Positions 44,048 through 53,222 of a stretch of 64,000 bases of DNA are shown here, piece by piece. Position numbers and translations under genes: made by a program. Each line of letters begins with the position of its first letter. The first letter of the stretch is position 1. The stretch comes from JAABQG01 sp963726365 (GTDB taxonomy: Bacteria; Pseudomonadota; Gammaproteobacteria; Burkholderiales; Burkholderiaceae_C): assembly GCA_963726365.1 (NCBI GenBank), contig CAVSCI010000013.1:1-64000 (forward strand), read 5' to 3'. The notes beneath the pieces were generated by a model. It searched no databases, was not told the origin of the DNA, and saw only the letters and a list, made by a program, of their open reading frames with translations.

Positions 44048-45608
44048 TCAGTAGTAGCTCGCCGGCATGAGCTTGAAAAACAGGTTTTCAACCCGCTGCA
44101 TGAAGCCGCGCGCGGGCTGCAAACTGCGCTCACCTGCGTCGCTGGTCCAGCGCAGTGTGCCGTCCTCGGCGACGCTGACCTGCCAGCTGTTGGCGCCACG
44201 CATGTCGCGTTCCATGCCCTTCGCCAGGGCCTGCCCCAGGGCCGGGCTGTCGATGATCACACCCATTTCCGAGTTGAAGACCTCGGAGCGGGGATCGAGG
44301 TTCATCGACCCGATGAAGCTGCGCTCCCGATCAACGACCATCGCCTTCACGTGCAGCCCGACAAATCCGCTGCGCACTGGCGGCGTGTCCACCAGTTCCG
44401 CCTGGATGGCCGCATCGGAGCGCATTTCATAGAGTGACGCACCACTGTGCAGGATCGGACGTCGCCAGCCCTCGTAATGCGAATTGACCGCCGGTACGTC
44501 ATGCGACGCCAGCGAGTTGGTCAGGATGCTCACCTGCACGCCACGCCCTGTGAGCTCGCGCAGGTCCGCGATGAACTGCTCGTCTGGAATGATGTAGGCG
44601 TTGGTGATCAGCACCTCGCGGCGCGCGGAGCGCATCAACGCGCGGAACGCCTCGGGCATGTGGTTGTGCACGCCCGGCGCGCGGGAGGGCGGGTCGGTGT
44701 GGACTTCGCTCTTGCCGATGGCCAGCGACTGCGGCAACCCATCCAGTTCGCCGGACCAGCTGCGCGCACCGGTCAGGACGGCCTGCATCGCGGGGTGGGC
44801 CGCCGCCTCGGGCGGCAGCTCGATCACCGCTGGCGTCACCCGGGCTGCGTTCGGGGATGCCGATGGGTGGAATCCGGCGCACCCAGTCGCTGTTCCAGTA
44901 GCGGTCAAACACCGCGCTGGCCTGGCGCGCGACCGGCCCGACGCCCAGCACGTCGAGATCGTGGAAGTTGAACTCGGCTTTCAGGCCCATGTACTCGTCG
45001 CCAACATTGCGCCCTCCCAGGAGCGCCGCGCGGTTGTCGGCAATCATCTGCTTGTTGTGCATGCGCCGGTTCAGGCGTTCAAACTCGGTTGCGCCTTCGG
45101 CCACGCGCCCCACCCAGTCACGCTGCTGCCAGGCATTGAAGACGCGAATCTGGATATTCGGATGGCTGTCGATGCGCGCCAGCAGGGCATCGCGCAGCTC
45201 GGGACTGGTCATGTCGTGCAGCATGGTGTTGAGGTCGTCGAACAGCATGCGGACCTTGACGCCGCGGTCGGCCGCGGCAATCACGCGCGCCATCAGCAAC
45301 TGGCCCGTGGCATCGCCAAACCAGACGTAGTACTGGAGATCCAGCGAGTGGGTGGCGCTGTCGATCAGCACCAGGCGCCACTTCAGCCCATCGACATTGC
45401 TCTCGACCAGCCGAAAGCCCGATGCGTCGGGGCCATGTGCCGTGCTGACGGCCTGCTCCATGGCTGCGAAGCGGCCGGTGCTCTGCGCCGGCATGGCGTG
45501 CTCCGGTGGCGGCTTCGGCCCGAGGGGCGGGGCTGCACATCCCGCCAGCGCCAACACGAGTGCGAGCGCGCCCATCCAGGTTGCAGGGAAATATCGCGAT
45601 GAAAACAT
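44048..45608 (-). pseudogene. Phospholipase D/cardiolipin synthase-like lipoprotein, frameshifted
   Basis: About 520 residues if repaired, with an N-terminal lipoprotein signal (ALVLALAGCAAPPLGP). The first PLD domain carries HNKQMIADNRAALLGGRNVG (HKD: H, K, then D) and the second HVKAMVVDRERSFIGSMNLD. It resembles ClsC/YmdC-type cardiolipin synthases. The two domains are in different frames; the shift is near 44855, where the frame of RIPPIG passes to SPNAARVTPAVIELP. Length 1561 nt is one more than a multiple of three. If real, only the first domain would be made, which cannot act alone. Confidence 0.82.
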
Positions 45609-45681
45609 GGACCGGATTCTTGTGAATTGCTGCCATCGTAAAGGAATCACGGCGACTTAGAATTCCCTACTTTGGCCGCTC

Positions 45682-46469
45682 ATGAAAATCGCCACCTGGA
45701 ACATCAACTCCCTGAACGTGCGCCTGCCGCAGGTGCTCGACTGGCTGGCCGCCCAACCGGCGGACGCACCGGTGGACGTGCTGGCGCTACAGGAACTCAA
45801 GCTCACCGACGACAAGTTTCCGGCCGCCGCGTTTCAGGAGGCCGGCTACCACGCGCAGTGGTTCGGCCAGAAAACCTACAACGGCGTGGCCCTGATCACC
45901 CGCGCGCCGGTGACCGACGTGGTGAAGAACATCCCGGGCTTTGCGGACGACATGGCGCGCGTGATCAGCGCCACCGTGGCCGGCGTGCGCGTGATCGGCG
46001 CCTACTTCCCGAACGGCCAGGAGCCGGGTTCGGACAAGTTCGCCTACAAGATGCGCTGGCTCGAGGCCTTGCGCGACTGGGTGCGCGACGAACTGGCGGT
46101 GCATCCCCGAATCTGGTGCTGCTGGGCGACTACAACATCACCTTCGACGACCTCGACGTGTGGGACCCGGTGGGCCTGGCAGGCACCATCCACTGCACCG
46201 ACGAAGAGCGCGCGCACCTGCAGGCCCTGATCGCGCTGGGACTGACCGATTCATTCCGCCTGTTTGCCCAGCCCGAAAAAAGCTACAGCTGGTGGGACTA
46301 CCGCATGCTGGGTTTCCAGAAGAACCGCGGCATGCGCATCGATCACATCCTGATCAGCGAGGCCCTGAAACCGCTGGCCCGCGCTTGCACCATCGACCGG
46401 GTGCCGCGAAAGAACAAACAGCCGAGCGACCACGCGCCGGTCATCGTGACGCTGGACCTGCCGGGATAA
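45682..46469 (+). pseudogene. xth: Exodeoxyribonuclease III, one-base deletion in a C run
   Basis: XthA-type AP endonuclease/exonuclease, 262 residues if repaired. The N-part is clean (MKIATWNINSLNVRLPQVLD, LQELKLTDDKFP, YNGVALITR, RVIGAYFPNGQ) and the C-part in another frame has LLGDYNITFDDLDVWDP, RMLGFQKNRGMRIDHILIS and SDHAPVIVTLD with the catalytic acid and histidine. The frame changes at about 46108: CATCCCCGAATCTGG with one more C reads HPPNLVLLGDYN. This pattern is typical of a homopolymer sequencing error. Xth repairs abasic sites. Confidence 0.9.
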
Positions 46470-46474
46470 CTCCT

Positions 46475-46534
46475 TATTTCATAGCTGGCAATGACCCATC
46501 CACGCTGGGGAAAGGCCAGAAAAGCCTGAAATCA
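46475..46534 (+). repeat. Dispersed repeat, copy 7, touching the glnG stop
   Basis: Reads TATTTCATAGCTGGCAATGA then CCCATCCACGCTGGGGAAAG and GCCAGAAAAGCCTGAAATCA. It lies between the convergent xth and glnG stops and includes the glnG stop codon. Confidence 0.65.
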
Positions 46535-48083
46535 CTCCAGGCCGAGCTCCTGGATCTTGCGCGTGATGGTGTTTCGGCCGATGCCGAGCTTCTGCGCCGC
46601 CTCGATGCGCCGCCCGCGGGTGCTGGCCAGCGCGGCCAGGATCAGTTTCGACTCGAACCGCCGAGTGAGCGCATCCCATACGTCATGGCGACCGGAGGCC
46701 AGCAGCTCGTGCGCTTCGACTTCCAAACCGTGCTCCCAGGCGTCGTCGCCAGACACGGCGAGCCTGTCACCGGCCGCAGGCGCGAGACCCGGCACAACGA
46801 TCGGCTGATCAGGCAGTCGGTCGGTTGAACCGGCCGCCAAGGGCTGTGATCCGCGCGAAACCTCCCCCCCCCGCGCCGCCGCCCGGCGTTACGGCGACCG
46901 GCTGGGCCACCGGTGCCGCACTGGCCAGCACTTCGGGCGGCAAGTCCTTTTCCTCGATCATCTGGGCCGGCGCCATCACGGTCAGCCAGTGGCAGATGTT
47001 TTCCAGCTGGCGCACATTGCCGGGGTAGTTGAACTGTCCGAGCTTCGCCACCGCCGCATCCGAGATTCGTTTGGGGTCCACACCGAGCTGCTTGGCGCTC
47101 TGCTGCAGGAAGTGGCGCGTCAGCATGGGAATGTCTTCACGGCGATCGGTCAGGCGCGGCAGGCGCAGGCGGATCACGTTGAGCCGGTGGAACAGGTCCT
47201 CGCGAAAGCCACCTTCCTTGACGCGCTGCTCCAGGTCCTGGTGGGTGGCGGCAATCACGCGCACATTCGCCTTGACCGCGCTGTGGCCACCGACGCGGTA
47301 GAAGCTGCCGTCCGACAGCACGCGCAGCAGGCGGGTCTGCAAGTCAAACGGCATGTCGCCGATTTCGTCGAGGAACAGCGTGCCGCCATCGGCCTGTTCG
47401 AAGCGCCCGCGGCGCATGGTCTGCGCGCCGGTAAAGGCGCCGCGCTCGTGGCCGAACAATTCGGACTCGAGCAGGTCCTTCGGGATGGCTGCGGTATTGA
47501 TGGCCACGAAGGGGCCGTTGGCCCGCAGCGAGTGCTTGTGCAGGGCACGCGCCACGAGTTCCTTGCCCGAGCCGGATTCGCCGGTGATCAGCACCGTGAC
47601 GTTGCTTTGCGACAGGCGGCCGATGGCACGGAAGACGTCCTGCATGGCCGGGGCCTGGCCGAGCATTTCCGGCGCTGCCGCCATGCGCTCCTCGGCGACC
47701 TCCTCGCGCTGGCTTTCTTCCACCGCGCGCCGGATCAGTTCCACCGCCTTGGGCAGGTCGAAGGGTTTGGGCAGGTATTCGAAAGCGCCGCCCTGAAACG
47801 CCGAAACGGCGCTGTCGAGGTCGGAGAACGCGGTCATGATGATGACCGGCAGGCCCGGCAACTTTTCCTTGACCTTGGTCAGCAGGTCCAGGCCGGAACC
47901 GCCAGGCATGCGGATGTCGCTGACCAGCACCTGCGGGCCGCCATCTTCGCCCGCAGCGTCCAGCGCCTGCAGCACCTCACGCGGATTGACGAAGCTGCGG
48001 GTCGGCAGGTTCTCACGCAGGAGGGCTTTCTCCAGAACGAAGCGGATCGATTGGTCATCATCAACTATCCAGATCGGCTTCAT
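46532..48083 (-). pseudogene. glnG: NtrC nitrogen response regulator, frameshift in a G9 run before the DNA-binding domain
   Basis: NtrC, 516 residues if repaired. Receiver domain with phospho-acceptor Asp56 (LVSDIRMPGG); AAA+ sigma-54 activator core with Walker A GESGSGKE, the sigma-54 loop ESELFGHERGAFTGA and DEIGDMP. The main ORF stops after NRPTA at 46809. The Fis-type HTH (RRFESKLILAALASTRGRR, AAQKLGIGRNTITRKIQELG) is in another frame. The switch lies in a run of nine G on the sense strand (46,863-46,871); eight G would keep the frame. If real, a protein without its DNA-binding domain is made. It activates glnA and other sigma-54 promoters. Confidence 0.9.
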
Positions 48084-48109
48084 GTTCGGGTGTCCCTAGG
48101 TTCTGACTG

Positions 48110-49180
48110 TCATGGCAACGGAATCAGGATCTTGAAATCCGTCCGGCCCGGCACACTGTCACACTCGATCAGGCCATGGTGCTGCTGCACAAACGTCTGT
48201 GCCAGCGTCAGCCCCAGGCCGGAACCCCCTTCACGCCCCGAGATCAACGGGAAGAAAATGCGGTCCTTGATCGAGTCTGGCACGCCAGGCCCGTTGTCAA
48301 TGACATGCAATTCCAGTGCCAGGCGATAACGCTGCTTGCCAAAAGTCACCTGGCGCACAGCGCGGGTGCGGAAAACGATCTCCGCGTTGCCTTCGGCGAT
48401 GCGCTCGGCCAGCACCAGCGCCGCGTTGTGCGTGATGTTGAGCAGCGCCTGGATGAGTTGCTCACGGTCCCCGCGGAACTCGGGGATCGAAATGTCGTAG
48501 TCGCGCACCACGCGCAAGCCCTTCGGGAACTCGGCCAGGATCAGCGAGCGCACCCGTTCGCACACTTCGTGGATGTTGACGTCGCCCACCACATGCGGCC
48601 TGCGATGCGGGGCCAGCAGCCGATCCACCAGCGTCTGCAGGCGGTCGGCCTCGCGGATGATCACCTGGGTGTATTCGGTCATCTCGGCGGAGTCCATCTC
48701 CATCTCGAGCAACTGCGCCGCACCCCGAATGCCGCCCAGCGGGTTCTTGATCTCGTGGGCCAGGTTGCGGATCAGTTCCTTGTTGGCCTGCGCCTGGTCG
48801 ATCAGCCGCTCCTCGCGATCCTGGCGCGCCTGGGCCTCCAGCGGCAACATCTCGATGATGATCTCGCCGGGACGCTCGGTCTGCGCCACGATGACATGCA
48901 CCGGCAGGGGCTCATGGTGGTGCCGCGTGAGCATGGCATCAAAGCGCAGGGCGGCGAATTCGTTGCTGTGCGCACTGTCCAGCGCATTGCGCAGGATGTG
49001 CGGCTCGGAGAAGCTGTCGGGAAACGCGGAGCCCTCGATGCTGCGACGCGACGTGCCCATCGCGTCTTCCAGCGCGGCGTTGGCAAACAGGACCGTGCCA
49101 TCGCCGCGCACCACGGCCACCAGCGTGGCCAGCAAGTCAAACGCGAGGAATCTGGAGGGTTGGGGCGTATGCGGGTTCAA
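48110..49180 (-). CDS. glnL: Nitrogen regulation sensor kinase NtrB
   Basis: A 356-residue cytoplasmic histidine kinase. PAS domain (about 12-110), then the H-box NLAHEIKNPLGGIRGAA with His142, N-box ITHNAALVLAE, G1 NGPGVPDSI and G2 GREGGSGLGLTLAQ. It phosphorylates or dephosphorylates NtrC according to PII (GlnB) status. It has a TTG start at 49180 (no better ATG nearby gives a full PAS domain). The glnG start lies 27 nt after its stop. Order glnA, small DUF4124 gene, glnL, glnG is usual in Comamonadaceae. Confidence 0.95.
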   Translation of the reverse strand: MNPHTPQPSRFLAFDLLATLVAVVRGDGTVLFANAALEDAMGTSRRSIEGSAFPDSFSEPHILRNALDSAHSNEFAALRFDAMLTRHHHEPLPVHVIVAQTERPGEIIIEMLPLEAQARQDREERLIDQAQANKELIRNLAHEIKNPLGGIRGAAQLLEMEMDSAEMTEYTQVIIREADRLQTLVDRLLAPHRRPHVVGDVNIHEVCERVRSLILAEFPKGLRVVRDYDISIPEFRGDREQLIQALLNITHNAALVLAERIAEGNAEIVFRTRAVRQVTFGKQRYRLALELHVIDNGPGVPDSIKDRIFFPLISGREGGSGLGLTLAQTFVQQHHGLIECDSVPGRTDFKILIPLP

Positions 49181-49185
49181 GCCGC

Positions 49186-49701
49186 CTATTTTGCCCCAGA
49201 TGGTGCGCCAGGCGCGGCGGGCGCCGAGCGGCCCAGCTCGCGGCGGATGCCGGCAATATCACTCTCATTGCGGGCGATGGCGGCCTTGAGTTCTTCCACC
49301 CGGTCCAGGTAACGCTGGTAGTTTCGGCTTTCGATGCCCTGCTTGTCCGGCTGGCCGTCCTTGTACTCGGCAAGCAGTTCGACACGGCGCGCCTCGGCGC
49401 GCTTGAGTTCGGATTCCAGCACACCCCGGGCATCGGAATCACGGGCGCGCTGGTCACCCGAGTCCACCTTCTGGCTGGCACTGCCGGATGCCGCCGGCGC
49501 CGCGCCTGAAGCTGGCGGCTTCACTTTGGTTCCGGTCACCACACTGACATTGCCACCATCGATCGGCTTGCAGTTCTTTGCCTTGGCATCGCTGGCACTG
49601 TTGGTATAGACGTTGCCCGGGCATCGGAATATGCGCTCCTGCGCCCAGGCACCGGAGACGCCCAGCAAAGCGACCAAAGAAATCAGAAATGCGTGTTTCA
49701 A
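49186..49701 (-). CDS. DUF4124 domain periplasmic protein
   Basis: A 171-residue protein with a signal peptide (AFLISLVALLGVSGAWA, cleavage about residue 20) and a DUF4124 segment right after it (ERIFRCPGNVYTNSASDAKA-type, here with CPGN and KNCKPIDGG in place of a WTDANG box). The rest is a coiled coil of charged residues with SELKRAEARRVELLAEY. The start is TTG, preceded by GGGGAAC at a good distance; no ATG is available. It sits between glnA and glnL with a terminator on the glnA side. Confidence 0.75.
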   Translation of the reverse strand: MKHAFLISLVALLGVSGAWAQERIFRCPGNVYTNSASDAKAKNCKPIDGGNVSVVTGTKVKPPASGAAPAASGSASQKVDSGDQRARDSDARGVLESELKRAEARRVELLAEYKDGQPDKQGIESRNYQRYLDRVEELKAAIARNESDIAGIRRELGRSAPAAPGAPSGAK

Positions 49702-49790
49702 TTTTGTTCCCCGCCTGCACCATCGACCGGCCGAGCGCCCAGTATCGGACAAACACCGGCCTTGTCAAACTCCGGGGCCATGCCCCAACG

Positions 49791-49820
49791 AAAAAAGGAC
49801 GGCTTGCGCCGTCCTTTTTT
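49791..49820. terminator. Intrinsic terminator after glnA
   Basis: A 13-bp perfect stem AAAAAAGGACGGC / GCCGTCCTTTTTT with loop TTGC, 20 nt after the glnA stop. It should end the glnA transcript, leaving glnL-glnG to read-through or their own promoter. Confidence 0.93.
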
Positions 49821-49839
49821 ATACCACTTCCCGGCTGAC

Positions 49840-51255
49840 TTACAGGGAGTAATACATGTCGAACTCCACCGGGTGGGTGGCCATGCGGAAGCGTGTGACT
49901 TCCTGCATCTTCAGTTCGATGTAGGCGTCGATATAGGTGTCGGTGAACACGCCGCCCTTGGTCAGGAAGGCACGGTCCTTGTCGAGGTACTCCAGCGCCT
50001 GGTCCAGGCTGTGGCAAACGGTCGGGATCTTCGCGTCTTCTTCCGGCGGCAGATGGTACAGGTCCTTGGTGGCGGCTTCGCCCGGGTGGATCTTGTTCTC
50101 CACGCCGTCCAGACCCGCCATCAGCAGGGCCGAGAAACCCAGGTACGGGTTCATCAGCGGATCGGGGAAACGCGCTTCGACGCGGCGGCCCTTGGGGTTG
50201 GCCACGAACGGGATGCGGATCGAGGCCGAGCGGTTCTTGGCCGAGTAGGCCAGCTTCACCGGGGCTTCGAAGCCGGGCACCAGACGCTTGTAGCTGTTGG
50301 TGCCGGGGTTGGTGATGGCGTTCAGCGCACGGGCGTGCTTGATGATGCCGCCGATGTAGTACAGCGCGAAGTCCGACAGGCCGGCATAGCCGTCGCCGGC
50401 GAACAGGTTCTTGCCGTCTTTCCAGACCGACTGGTGCACGTGCATGCCGGAGCCGTTGTCGCCGACGATGGGCTTGGGCATGAAGGTGGCGGTCTTGCCG
50501 TAGGCATGGGCCACGTTGTGGATCACGTACTTCTGCAACTGGACCCAGTCGGCGCGCTGCACCAGCGTGCTGAACTTGGTGCCGAGTTCCATCTGGCCGG
50601 CGTTGGCCACTTCATGGTGGTGCACTTCGACCGGAATGCCCAGGGCTTCGAGCACCAGGCACATTTCGGAGCGCATGTCCTGGAAGCTGTCCACCGGCGG
50701 CACCGGGAAGTAGCCGCCCTTGACGGCCGGGCGGTGGCCCGAGTTGCCGTGCTCGAATTCCTTGCCGGTGTTCCAGGCCGCTTCTTCAGAGTCGATCTTG
50801 GAGAAGCAGCCCGACATGTCGTTGCCCCAGCGCACGCTGTCGAACACGAAGAACTCGGGTTCCGGGCCGAAGTAGGCGGTGTCGCCGAAGCCCGAGGCCT
50901 TCATGTAGGCTTCGGCGCGCTTGGCCAGCGAGCGCGGATCGCGCTCGTAGGCCTTGCCGTCGGCGGGGTCGACCACGTCGCAGCTCAGGATCATCGTCGA
51001 CTCTTCGAAGAAGGGGTCGATGTTGGCGGTGTTGGGGTCGGGCATGAGCTGCATGTCAGAGGCTTCGATGCCCTTCCAGCCCGCGATCGACGAGCCGTCG
51101 AACGCGTGCCCGTCACTGAACTTGCCCTCATCAAAATGGGAAACCGGCACGGTCACGTGCTGTTCCTTGCCACGGGTATCGGTGAAACGGAAGTCAACAA
51201 ACTTGACTTCGTTCTCCTTCACCATCTTCATGACGTCTGCGACGGTCTTTGCCAT
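49840..51255 (-). CDS. glnA: Glutamine synthetase type I
   Basis: A 471-residue GlnA. Visible: DGSSIAGWKGIEASDM, the substrate-binding FDSVRWGNDMSG and EVHHHEVANAGQMELGTKF, ATP-site PKPIVGDNGSGMHVHQSVW, NRSASIRIPFV and the adenylylation tyrosine in KDLYHLPPEE (about Tyr400), so control by GlnE is expected. It makes glutamine from glutamate and ammonia. A sigma-54 promoter lies at 51,305-51,320 and an NtrC site at 51,425-51,439. ATG at 51255 is preceded by CCAGGAGAATCTG, a strong Shine-Dalgarno. Confidence 0.98.
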   Translation of the reverse strand: MAKTVADVMKMVKENEVKFVDFRFTDTRGKEQHVTVPVSHFDEGKFSDGHAFDGSSIAGWKGIEASDMQLMPDPNTANIDPFFEESTMILSCDVVDPADGKAYERDPRSLAKRAEAYMKASGFGDTAYFGPEPEFFVFDSVRWGNDMSGCFSKIDSEEAAWNTGKEFEHGNSGHRPAVKGGYFPVPPVDSFQDMRSEMCLVLEALGIPVEVHHHEVANAGQMELGTKFSTLVQRADWVQLQKYVIHNVAHAYGKTATFMPKPIVGDNGSGMHVHQSVWKDGKNLFAGDGYAGLSDFALYYIGGIIKHARALNAITNPGTNSYKRLVPGFEAPVKLAYSAKNRSASIRIPFVANPKGRRVEARFPDPLMNPYLGFSALLMAGLDGVENKIHPGEAATKDLYHLPPEEDAKIPTVCHSLDQALEYLDKDRAFLTKGGVFTDTYIDAYIELKMQEVTRFRMATHPVEFDMYYSL

Positions 51256-51304
51256 CAGATTCTCCTGGTTGGAAGGTTGCAAAAAATTGGTTCAGTGAAC
51301 GGAA

Positions 51305-51320
51305 TGCAGGTTTTGTGCCA
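51305..51320 (-). promoter_or_regulatory. Sigma-54 promoter of glnA
   Basis: On the minus strand the sequence is TGGCACAAAACCTGCA, matching TGGCACG-N4-TTGCA with the invariant GG and GC at the right spacing. Transcription should start about 12 nt downstream, giving a leader of about 38 nt before the Shine-Dalgarno and ATG of glnA. Confidence 0.88.
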
Positions 51321-51424
51321 CACCGGTTCGCCAGCTGGCCCCGCACCATTCAACATTTTGCCCTGAGTTCGGCCGGAGTCCGGGGCGGCGGGTTCACATC
51401 GAGCAAAAAATTCGCTGGACGGAC

Positions 51425-51439
51425 GCACTATTTTGGTGC
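51425..51439 (-). promoter_or_regulatory. NtrC-binding site upstream of glnA
   Basis: GCACTATTTTGGTGC, exactly the NtrC core GCAC-N7-GTGC, about 130 nt upstream of the inferred start. A second half-site TGCACCAA (51,449-51,456) forms an inverted repeat with TTGGTGCA (51,433-51,440), and a weaker GCAC-N7-GGGC lies at 51,477. The block overlaps the end of the neighbouring CinA-type gene. Confidence 0.8.
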
Positions 51440-51465
51440 AACCGTCAATGCACCAAATAAAGGCG

Positions 51466-52347
51466 TCATATTTTTCGCACCAATTCGGGGCCAAGCTTCA
51501 GATCGAACTGCTTCAGCCCCGCCAGCAAGTCCGGCCATGCTTGCGCCGTGTCGACGGGATCGCCCTTGACGCCGAGCTCGATGTGCCGACCGTACTGTGG
51601 ATGGTCCACGCTGGGCAGGCTGAAGACCTTGACGCCCGGATGTTCGCGCTCGATGGCCTCCATCAAGGGTGTCAGCGTGGCCTCCATCGCGCCAAAAACG
51701 ATCACTGACTGCTCGATCCAAGCGCCCGCCCTGAACAGATGGGGGTAGTGGGTGTCCAGCACCCATTCGAGCATCGGCCAGGCCATCACCGGGAAACCCG
51801 GAACGAAATGCACCATGCCGCCACCGGGGCCGGTGCAGCTGAAACCGGCGATCTTGTTGTACGGGTTGGGAATGATCCGCGCGCCCACGGGAAACACGCC
51901 CATGTTCAACCGATGGCTGTTGTCCGGCCGGTCGGGCTCGTAGGGCTCGCCTCGCTCGCGGGCGATGTCCTGCATGCGCTCACGGATCAACGCGCCAGCC
52001 TGCGGGTGCAGGACCAGATCCACGCCGAGCGCGCGGGCGGCGCATTGGCGGGTGTGATCGTCCGGCGTGGCGCCAATGCCGCCGGTGGAAAACACCGTGT
52101 CGCCCGAGGCCAGAGCGCGCTGCAGTGCGGCCGTGATGCGCGCCGGTGAGTCGCCCACGTATTCAGCCCAGCCCAGCGACAGGCCGCGCGCGCCGAGCAT
52201 TTCGATCACCTTGGGCAGATGCTTGTCGGCGCGCTTGCCCGAAAGTATCTCGTCGCCAATGATGATGAGGCCGAAGGCGGGCCCGGCTTCAGGAAGCAAA
52301 GGGGGTGGCGGGTGGGGTTGTGGCGGGCTGTTGAGGGCTGATGTCAT
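51466..52347 (-). CDS. MoCF/CinA-N domain protein (competence-damage-type)
   Basis: A 293-residue protein with a MoCF_biosynth (molybdopterin-binding) domain: FGLIIIGDEILSGKRADKHL (25-44), DTVFSTGGIGATPDDHTR (about 83-100), and GVFPVGARIIPNPYNKIAGF. This is the CinA N-terminal type that lacks the pncC deamidase part. The first 25 residues are proline-rich (PPQPHPPPPLLPEAGP). Function unknown; related CinA acts as a nicotinamide nucleotide pyrophosphatase. Its start overlaps the EI24 gene by 59 nt in another frame, and its stop overlaps the NtrC sites of glnA. Confidence 0.85.
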   Translation of the reverse strand: MTSALNSPPQPHPPPPLLPEAGPAFGLIIIGDEILSGKRADKHLPKVIEMLGARGLSLGWAEYVGDSPARITAALQRALASGDTVFSTGGIGATPDDHTRQCAARALGVDLVLHPQAGALIRERMQDIARERGEPYEPDRPDNSHRLNMGVFPVGARIIPNPYNKIAGFSCTGPGGGMVHFVPGFPVMAWPMLEWVLDTHYPHLFRAGAWIEQSVIVFGAMEATLTPLMEAIEREHPGVKVFSLPSVDHPQYGRHIELGVKGDPVDTAQAWPDLLAGLKQFDLKLGPELVRKI

Positions 52348-53194
52348 CCCCCAATGCTAGCGGCTCCAGGATTTCGGGAACGGACGTGGCGCTCGTACCC
52401 GACTCCGCCCGCAACTTTTCCAGGGCGGCCAATCCAAAGTGCGCAAACCACAGTGAGGAGAAAGCAAACACCAGTGTGTAAATCCAGATCGCGACAGGCA
52501 CCAGGACCACGAACGCCGCAGCGAAAAGCGCGCCCGAGGCCCAGACGATGCTGGGCGCTGCGCCCAGATAGCCGGTCAGGATGCCGATGCCCAGCAGCTG
52601 GCCGCGGTGCCGGCGGAAAAGCGCCACACGCTCGGCCTTGCTCGCGTGTTCGGCCAGCACATCAAAGGCCATGACACGGTAGGTCAGCCAGCCCCAGATC
52701 AGCGGCGGTAGCACCAGAATCAAGGGCGGGATCAGCCACAGCGGCAGCGAGACCACCAAAGCTATGAGGGCCAGCAGGGTGGAACCCAGGGACCAGAAGA
52801 TGCTGACGACCAGGGAGCCGCCCTTTTTTCGCTCCAGCATGGGAAAGCGCCGTTCGGCCACCAGGGCCACCAGTGCAGGCGTCATGAGCACGGCCACGAT
52901 CAGCAGCGACAGCAGCACGATCACGGGGGTCACCGCAAAAATCACGATCAGGGGTGCCAGCACGGTCTTGAGGTTGCCCACGCCTACGCCTTCCAGCCAG
53001 CCCCAGAGCCGTGTGATCCAGGCGGAAGACTCGAGCATGGCGCGCACCCCGTCCAGCGCCGGCTCCCAGTAGAAGTACCCCAGGCCCAGCGACAGCGCCA
53101 CCATGATGACCAGCGGCAGGAACGACAGCGCAATCACCCGCGGATGCAGGCAGTACGCGACAGCGCGCCAGAAAGAGTCGAGTATCAGGGTCAT
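52289..53194 (-). CDS. EI24 domain membrane protein (CysZ-like)
   Basis: A 301-residue protein of the EI24 family (CysZ/PF07264): SFWRAVAYCLHPRVIALSFL at the start, several long helices, PPLIWGWLTYRVMAFDVLAE with EHASKAERVALFRRHR, a conserved cytoplasmic block. CysZ carries sulfate; most EI24 proteins in Burkholderiales have no proven cargo. The proline-rich C-terminus (PQQPATTPPATPFAS) overlaps the start of the MoCF gene by 59 nt, so the two may be coupled. Confidence 0.88.
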   Translation of the reverse strand: MTLILDSFWRAVAYCLHPRVIALSFLPLVIMVALSLGLGYFYWEPALDGVRAMLESSAWITRLWGWLEGVGVGNLKTVLAPLIVIFAVTPVIVLLSLLIVAVLMTPALVALVAERRFPMLERKKGGSLVVSIFWSLGSTLLALIALVVSLPLWLIPPLILVLPPLIWGWLTYRVMAFDVLAEHASKAERVALFRRHRGQLLGIGILTGYLGAAPSIVWASGALFAAAFVVLVPVAIWIYTLVFAFSSLWFAHFGLAALEKLRAESGTSATSVPEILEPLALGDDISPQQPATTPPATPFAS

Positions 53195-53222
53195 GGCGCA
53201 AGCATAACGCGAGCCCGCCCGA

